Shown one piece after another: positions 58,689 to 64,000 of a stretch of 64,000 bases of DNA. Source of the DNA: Acidobacteriota bacterium (GTDB lineage Bacteria > Acidobacteriota > Thermoanaerobaculia > UBA5066). The notes under the pieces were generated by a model. It did no database searches. It worked only from the letters and a program-made list of their open reading frames with translations, and was not told the origin of the DNA. Each line of letters starts with the position of its first letter. Position 1 is the stretch's first letter. The DNA lies in assembly GCA_029781975.1 (NCBI GenBank), contig JAKOVQ010000023.1, positions 62,001-126,000 of the forward strand, in the 5' to 3' direction. The translations under genes and the position numbers were made by a program.

Positions 58689-61600
58689 AATCCACCCGCG
58701 AACCCGTCCTCCACACGGCCGCCGGCCTCGACGTCCGCGGCGGCCTCGCCAAGCTCGCAGGCCTGGCCGGCCTCGTTTTCTCCGGCCTTACCCTGCTTTC
58801 CGCTCCGGCGCTCGGACAGCAGGACCCCTTCACCGTCATGCCGGACCTCTCGGGTCAGGCGGTCTTCTCGGCCGCCCAGCTCACGGTCAACGGCTCATCC
58901 ACCGTCGACTCGAAGGGGGTCAACGGGAGCCCGGGAGCCAACGACCAGGGACACGTCGTCTCGAACGCCGACATCACGCTCAACGGGAACGCCAGGGTGA
59001 AGGGAAACGCCACCTGCGGCCCCGGCAAGACGATCCGGACGAACGGGAGCTCGTCGGTGACGGGCGTGAGGGGCCAGCTCCCGGCTCCCCGCGATCCGGC
59101 GCCCATCGACCTCTCGGGGCTCGCCGTGCAGCTGGCTGCCCGGAACGACAACGGGCTGATCGGACCGACGAGCAAGAACCACGATCCACTCCAGGGGCCG
59201 AACGGGACCGACCTCGTCCTGAACGGCAACGAGGCCCTCACCCTCCCGGCGGGGACCTTCTACTTCACGAAGATCACCGTCAACGGCGGCTCCAGGCTCG
59301 ACCTCTCCGGCCTGACGAGGGTCCTCTGCACCGGCCCCGTCACCGTCAACGGCCAATCCACCGTGAACGAGGGGGGCGGCCCCTGGCAGCTTCGGCTCTG
59401 GGTCTCGGGCTTCCAGGTCGACCTGAACGGCGGCGGCGGGGTCAGCGGCTTCGTCTACGCCCCGTCCGCCCAGGCGACGGTGGACGGCGGGGCCGTCCTG
59501 ACCGGCGGGCTCTTCGCGTCGCGCGTCACCCTCAACGGCGGTGGAAGGGTCACCCGTTCGGCGGACGATTCGGCGCCTCTGGCGCTCTCCCTCACGAGCG
59601 GCGGCCAACCCCTCGGAGACGGCTCGGTCTTCCGGACGGACGTCGCCCCGGTCGTCACCGCCACGGGCGGGATCCCGCCCGTCGCCACCCGCGTCACCCT
59701 CGACGGCGCGGCCTTCGTGGCCGGCACGCCCGTCACGGCAGAGGGGACCCACCGCCTCGTGGCGACCGCCGACGACCTGGCGGGCCGCCACGTCGAGGCC
59801 ACCGTGACGTTTGTCATCGACCGGACGGCCCCGCGGCTCACCGTCCAGCGGCCGGCGAGCGGCGAGGTCGTCGCGGTGTCGCCCATCGACGTCTATGGGA
59901 CCTCGGACGACGCCGTCGGCGTGACCGTGAACGGCGTCCCTGCGGTTCCGACGGGAGGCGCCTACGTCGCTCGCGGCGTGGCGCTCGCCGAAGGGTCCAA
60001 CACCTTGAGCGTCACCGGGGCGGACCGGGCCGGCAACGTCGGCTCGACGCTCTCCGAGGTCGTCCTCGACACGCAGGCCCCCACGCTCCTCGTCACCTCG
60101 CCGGCCAGCGGGGCGATCACGAAGGAGCCGGCCATCCCCGTGCAGGGGACCGTCGCGGACGCTCACCTCGCCTCCCTTTCCGTCGGGGGGGTCGCGGTGC
60201 CCGTGCCCCCGACCGGCGGCTCCTTCTCGGTCGCGATACCGCTGGCCGAAGGGCCCAACGCGATCTCCGTCGAGGCCCGGGACGTCGTGGGGCACGTGGC
60301 GAGCCGGTCGGCCGCCGTCGAACGGGACAGCGTCAAGCCGGTGATTCGGGTCGAGGAGGGGGGCGTCTCGCTCCAGGATGGACGCGCCTACGACCACGAC
60401 CTCGTCATCGCGCTCCGCGTCGTCGACGCGCATCCGGACTCCCTCACGGCGACCCTCGACGGTGCCGCCTTCGCTTCGGGGACGACGGTCTCGAGCGAGG
60501 GGGACCACGTCCTCAGCGCCGCCGCGAGGGACCTGGCCGGGAACAGCGAGTCGGTGACTCTCCGTTTCACGATCGACAAGACGCCTCCTTCGCTCGCGAT
60601 CACCTCGCCGGCGCCCGGGACGACCGTGACGAGCCTCCCACAGCCGCTCGAGGGGACCTCGGGCGACGCCGTCGCGGTCCTCGTGAACGGCTTCGCGGTG
60701 ACGCCGTCGGCGGGCCGCTTCACGATCGCGGCCTTCCCCTTCGCCGAGGGGCCCGTCACGGTCACGGCCACCGGGACCGACGCGGCCGGCAACACGGGCA
60801 CGGCTGCCGCCACCTACCTCGTCGACACCCTGCCGCCCCAGGTCGCGCTCTCGTCGCCCCCGGACGGGGCGATCCTCGGCTCGGTCCCCCTCTTCGTCAG
60901 CGGCGCGGCCTCCGACGCCAACCTCACCGGCGTCAGCGTCAACGGCCTAGTCGCGAGCCTCGGGCCCGACGGCCGTTTCCGGGCCGGCCCCTTCAGCCCC
61001 GCGGACGGTCCGGTCACGTTCACCGCCACGGCGACCGACCGGGCGTCGCGGACGGCGTCCACGAGCCGGACCGTCACCATCGACACGGTCCCCCCCGTGA
61101 TCGCCATCCGCGACGCGGCCACCACCACCCCCGTCATGGAGGGCGCCCTCTTCAACGCCCCGGTCGCGCTGGCGGTCGGCGTCACCGACGCCACGACCCA
61201 GGCGCAGACGACCCAGACGACCACGCTGGATGGCGCGCCCTACGCGGGCGGGGCGGTGAGCGCCGAGGGATCGCACCGCGTCGAGGTCGTGGCCCGGGAC
61301 GGCGCGGGAAACACCGCGACGGCCTCGGTGACCTTCGTCCTCGACACGGTCGAGCCGGTGTTCTCCTCCCTGCTCCCCCCGGCCGGCACGATCGGGCGGA
61401 CGACGCCGGTGACCGTCTCGGGCCAGGTGAGCGCCGACACGGTCACGGTGACTGTGGGCGGCCAGGCCGCCGCCTGCTCGGGCGGCGCCTTCTCTCTCGC
61501 CGGCGTCGCGTTGGCGGAGGGGCCGAACGACCTCCTCCTCGTCGCGACGGACCGGGCCGGAAACCAGGGGACGGCCACGCTCCGGCTCGTCCTCGACACC

Positions 61601-64000
61601 ACGAGCCCGGTGGTCGCCCTCTCGGCTCCCGCCGACGGGCAGCTCGTCGGCTCCCTCGGCGTCACGGTGAGCGGGACCGCGACCGACGCGAACCTCGACG
61701 CCGTGTCCGTGGAAGGGGCCCCGGCCACCGTGCAGCCGGGGGGCTCCTTCACCCGCGCCGGGGTGGCGCTGGCGGAGGGGCCGAACGTCCTCACCGCCAC
61801 GGCGCGCGACAAGGCCGGGAACTCGGCGTCGGCGAGCGTCCACGTGGTGGCGGACTCGCTCCCTCCCACCCTGTCGATCACCGCTCCCGGCGCGGGCACC
61901 GTCCTCGGCGAGAGCCCGGTGACCGTGGCGGGCACCGCGTCCGATCCCCACCTCGACATCGTCCTCGTGAACGGCGTCGCGGCGGCCGTCGACGCCTCCG
62001 GGCGCTTCACCGCGGCGGTCCCGGTGACGGAGGGGGCCAACACCCTCACCGCCGTCGCCCGCGACACGCTGGCGCACCAGTCGCAGTCCAGCGTCAGCGT
62101 CACCCTCGACTCCGCGGCGCCGAGCGTCCTCGTCACCTCGCCGCAGGACGGCTCGCGTTTTCGGACGACTCCTCAGACCGTGCGCGGCACCGTCGACTCG
62201 TCGGAGAACCTCGAGGGTGTCACGGTCAACGGCGTCGCCGCCACCCTCGCCGGCACCAGCTTCGAGGCCTCGGTCCCGCTCCTGGAAGGGACGAACACCC
62301 TCACGACCCGCGCCCGCAAGACGACCGGGAAGGAGGGGACGGCCAGGATCGACGTCGTCCTCGACACCAGGGCGCCGGCCCTCACGACCTCCTCGCCGGC
62401 CGAGGGGCAGTCGGGGGTCTCTCTCACGCCCGAGATCCGCCTCACCTTCTCCGAGGCGCTCGACCCCTCGACCGTCGTCGACTCGTCCTTCACGCTCGCC
62501 GTTCCGGGCGAGGCCGCCCCTGCCCTCGCGGCCTCTCTCGGCGGCGCCGGCTCGAACGTCGTGGTGCTCCTTCCGGCGACCCCGCTCCTCGACGGGCGGC
62601 CCTACACACTGGCCGCCTCCGGAACGTTGAAGGACCTCGCCGGGAACGAGGTGGCGGCGCCCATCGCCATCCACTTCACCACGGTGGACCAGACCCCTCC
62701 GCCCGCCCCGGTCGTCGACGAGGTCCCGCCGGTCCTCTGCGCCTCCTCGCTCACTCTGACGGGGACAGCCGAGCCCGGCGCCACCGTCAGCGTCACCGGC
62801 GGGACAGCGGGCGCCCAGGCGACCGTCGGTGCTGACGGCCGCTTCACGGTCGCCGTCCCGGTCTCGGCCGGATCGACCCTGACCCTCCTCGTCACGGCTC
62901 GGGACGTCTCCGGGAACCTCTCCGCTCCCGCGACGGTCGGCATCACGGTGGACTGCGCGCCGCCGCACGTCGTCGACGTCGCCGCGGGCCCCTCCTCCGT
63001 GGCCGTCACGTTCGACGAGCCGCTCCTCCCGTCCTCGGTCGTGGCGGGCGCGACGGCCCGCCTCGACGAGACCGGTGGCAACCCGATCAGTGCGGCGGCG
63101 GAGCTCTCCGCCGGGGACCGGACGCTCACGCTGACCGCGAGCGGCGTCGACCTCGCGGCGATCGAGTTCACGCTCTCGCTCTCCTCCGGGGTCACCGACC
63201 TCGCGGGCAACGCCCTGACGCCCTTCGTCAGGACCTTCGCGCCGCAGACGGTCTCCACCGTCCTTCTCGGCGAGGTCTACGACGACGCCATCGGCCGACC
63301 CCTCGGCGGCGCCACCGCCACGATCCTCGTCTCGGGGGGCTCGGCGACGGCCGAGCCTCACCCGTTTGCCACGGCCACCTCGGCCGGCACCTTCGCCGTC
63401 CCCGTCCTCACCGGTGACGCGCTCGTGAGGATCGACGCTCCCGGCTACCTCCCGGTCTACCGGCGGGAATCGATCGCGGCGGGCGGCTCCGGCTCCCCGG
63501 GCCCCTCCTCCGCCACCCTCTTCGACGCCCGCCTGACCCCGGAGGCCGGACCCGCGACGGCGACGAGCACGCCGGCGGGCGCGACCTACTCGGCGACCTT
63601 CGGGTCGCGCGTCGTCACCCTCGAGGTCCCGGCGGGGAGCCTGCCGGCGGGCGTCGTGGCACGGCTCACCCTCCGCCGACCCCAGGGCCTCCCCGTCCTG
63701 GCGCCGCTCGGCTGGTCGGTCGCCTCCGCAGTGCGGGTCTCGCTCGGCGACGCGTCGGGCAATCCGCTCGCCCCCAGCGGGACGATGATGCTCTCGCTCC
63801 CCGATCTCTACGGGGCGACCTCCTCCACTCCGCTCGTCCTCGCGCGGCTCGACGCGGCGTCGCTCCAGTGGGTCGACGAGGGGACAGCGAGCCTGGCGAC
63901 CGGCAACGACGGCGTCGCCGTCCTGACGGCGTCGATCGCCTCGGCGGGCGACTGGGCCGTCCTCGTCCCGGACCCGGCTCCGACCGCTCCGGACCTCCCC
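58685..64000 (+). CDS. Giant secreted Ig-like repeat protein, 3' end outside window
   Basis: Open without a stop for 1772 codons to the window edge. The GTG start overlaps the upstream stop (GTGA). Signal peptide about 24-45 ('LAGLAGLVFSGLTLLSAPALG'). Residues about 55-290 are an Asn/Gly-rich beta-solenoid-like region with recurring 'VNGSSTV', 'LNGNARV' and 'VNGGSRL' units. Some ten Ig-like repeats of about 85-90 residues follow ('DTQAPTLLVTSPASGAI ... LAEGPNAISVEARD'), then Ig_5 domains ('SPAEGQSGVSLTPEIRLTFSEALDP'), a carboxypeptidase-regulatory-like domain and a beta region at the edge. Its downstream part, perhaps an RHS-type or other tip domain, is not visible. Confidence 0.82.
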   Translation, partial: MKSTREPVLHTAAGLDVRGGLAKLAGLAGLVFSGLTLLSAPALGQQDPFTVMPDLSGQAVFSAAQLTVNGSSTVDSKGVNGSPGANDQGHVVSNADITLNGNARVKGNATCGPGKTIRTNGSSSVTGVRGQLPAPRDPAPIDLSGLAVQLAARNDNGLIGPTSKNHDPLQGPNGTDLVLNGNEALTLPAGTFYFTKITVNGGSRLDLSGLTRVLCTGPVTVNGQSTVNEGGGPWQLRLWVSGFQVDLNGGGGVSGFVYAPSAQATVDGGAVLTGGLFASRVTLNGGGRVTRSADDSAPLALSLTSGGQPLGDGSVFRTDVAPVVTATGGIPPVATRVTLDGAAFVAGTPVTAEGTHRLVATADDLAGRHVEATVTFVIDRTAPRLTVQRPASGEVVAVSPIDVYGTSDDAVGVTVNGVPAVPTGGAYVARGVALAEGSNTLSVTGADRAGNVGSTLSEVVLDTQAPTLLVTSPASGAITKEPAIPVQGTVADAHLASLSVGGVAVPVPPTGGSFSVAIPLAEGPNAISVEARDVVGHVASRSAAVERDSVKPVIRVEEGGVSLQDGRAYDHDLVIALRVVDAHPDSLTATLDGAAFASGTTVSSEGDHVLSAAARDLAGNSESVTLRFTIDKTPPSLAITSPAPGTTVTSLPQPLEGTSGDAVAVLVNGFAVTPSAGRFTIAAFPFAEGPVTVTATGTDAAGNTGTAAATYLVDTLPPQVALSSPPDGAILGSVPLFVSGAASDANLTGVSVNGLVASLGPDGRFRAGPFSPADGPVTFTATATDRASRTASTSRTVTIDTVPPVIAIRDAATTTPVMEGALFNAPVALAVGVTDATTQAQTTQTTTLDGAPYAGGAVSAEGSHRVEVVARDGAGNTATASVTFVLDTVEPVFSSLLPPAGTIGRTTPVTVSGQVSADTVTVTVGGQAAACSGGAFSLAGVALAEGPNDLLLVATDRAGNQGTATLRLVLDTTSPVVALSAPADGQLVGSLGVTVSGTATDANLDAVSVEGAPATVQPGGSFTRAGVALAEGPNVLTATARDKAGNSASASVHVVADSLPPTLSITAPGAGTVLGESPVTVAGTASDPHLDIVLVNGVAAAVDASGRFTAAVPVTEGANTLTAVARDTLAHQSQSSVSVTLDSAAPSVLVTSPQDGSRFRTTPQTVRGTVDSSENLEGVTVNGVAATLAGTSFEASVPLLEGTNTLTTRARKTTGKEGTARIDVVLDTRAPALTTSSPAEGQSGVSLTPEIRLTFSEALDPSTVVDSSFTLAVPGEAAPALAASLGGAGSNVVVLLPATPLLDGRPYTLAASGTLKDLAGNEVAAPIAIHFTTVDQTPPPAPVVDEVPPVLCASSLTLTGTAEPGATVSVTGGTAGAQATVGADGRFTVAVPVSAGSTLTLLVTARDVSGNLSAPATVGITVDCAPPHVVDVAAGPSSVAVTFDEPLLPSSVVAGATARLDETGGNPISAAAELSAGDRTLTLTASGVDLAAIEFTLSLSSGVTDLAGNALTPFVRTFAPQTVSTVLLGEVYDDAIGRPLGGATATILVSGGSATAEPHPFATATSAGTFAVPVLTGDALVRIDAPGYLPVYRRESIAAGGSGSPGPSSATLFDARLTPEAGPATATSTPAGATYSATFGSRVVTLEVPAGSLPAGVVARLTLRRPQGLPVLAPLGWSVASAVRVSLGDASGNPLAPSGTMMLSLPDLYGATSSTPLVLARLDAASLQWVDEGTASLATGNDGVAVLTASIASAGDWAVLVPDPAPTAPDLP

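Noticed and set aside
1-64000. tRNA, rRNA, CRISPR arrays, prophage or transposase genes
   Set aside because: None seen on reading both strands; the only mobile-type sequence is the REP-like palindrome at 38990-39085.

Overview
High-GC bacterial DNA with strong G/C preference at third codon positions, many GTG/TTG starts and tightly overlapping genes. The large secreted Ig-like, carboxypeptidase-regulatory-like and beta-helix proteins, a Wzx/Wzy-type polysaccharide locus and a candidate sigma-54 promoter suggest an Acidobacteriota-like organism (perhaps Thermoanaerobaculia). That is inference from gene style; no rRNA or taxonomic marker is present.

Layout. (1) 1-16072: exopolysaccharide locus. 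It holds two GT4 glycosyltransferases (the first cut by the window edge), a NodU/CmcH-type carbamoyltransferase, a WecA-like initiating transferase fused to a CapD-type N-terminal half, an outer-membrane barrel, Wza-like exporter, Wzc-like tyrosine kinase, PHP-type tyrosine phosphatase, a membrane TPR protein, an opposite-strand Wzy-like ligase/polymerase and small secreted proteins. (2) 16134-19001: a secreted matrixin-like protein whose zinc motif is destroyed. (3) 19086-24707: a lasso-peptide-like RiPP cluster with a PqqD/RRE protein, HprK-related kinase, asparagine-synthetase-like cyclase, a 62-residue candidate precursor translationally coupled to the cyclase, a secreted protein and a nucleotidyltransferase. 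Its codon use is less GC3-biased than its surroundings. (4) 24766-36889: signalling block with two response regulators, two PAS histidine kinases, two EAL proteins with degenerate GGDEF domains and a class III nucleotide cyclase.

(5) 37007-39982: a stand-alone lasso B2-type (McjB-like) transglutaminase-fold protease, an RRE-like coding fragment on the other strand, then a bufferin-type MNIO RiPP operon: six-Cys secreted precursor, DUF692 MNIO enzyme and DUF2063 partner. It has an 11-bp repeat leader, an attenuator-like hairpin after the precursor and a REP-like palindrome forming the junction of the two enzyme genes. (6) 40096-45477: DUF5666 repeat protein, family 5 solute-binding lipoprotein, SnoaL-like protein, MarR regulator with a likely leaderless transcript, AraC-type HTH protein, and a MazF-type toxin-antitoxin pair whose toxin carries two in-frame amber codons. 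(7) 45862-64000: three overlapping genes for very large secreted proteins, the last running off the window.

How they fit together: the kinase/phosphatase pair probably tunes polysaccharide chain assembly, and the c-di-GMP/cAMP block could control it. The window carries parts of two distinct RiPP systems. The lasso-type cluster lacks a local B2 protease, and the only B2 gene seen lies about 14 kb away beside the bufferin operon. The most novel candidate is that split lasso-like system with an atypical precursor (Val instead of Thr at -2, predicted Gly1-Asp8 ring).
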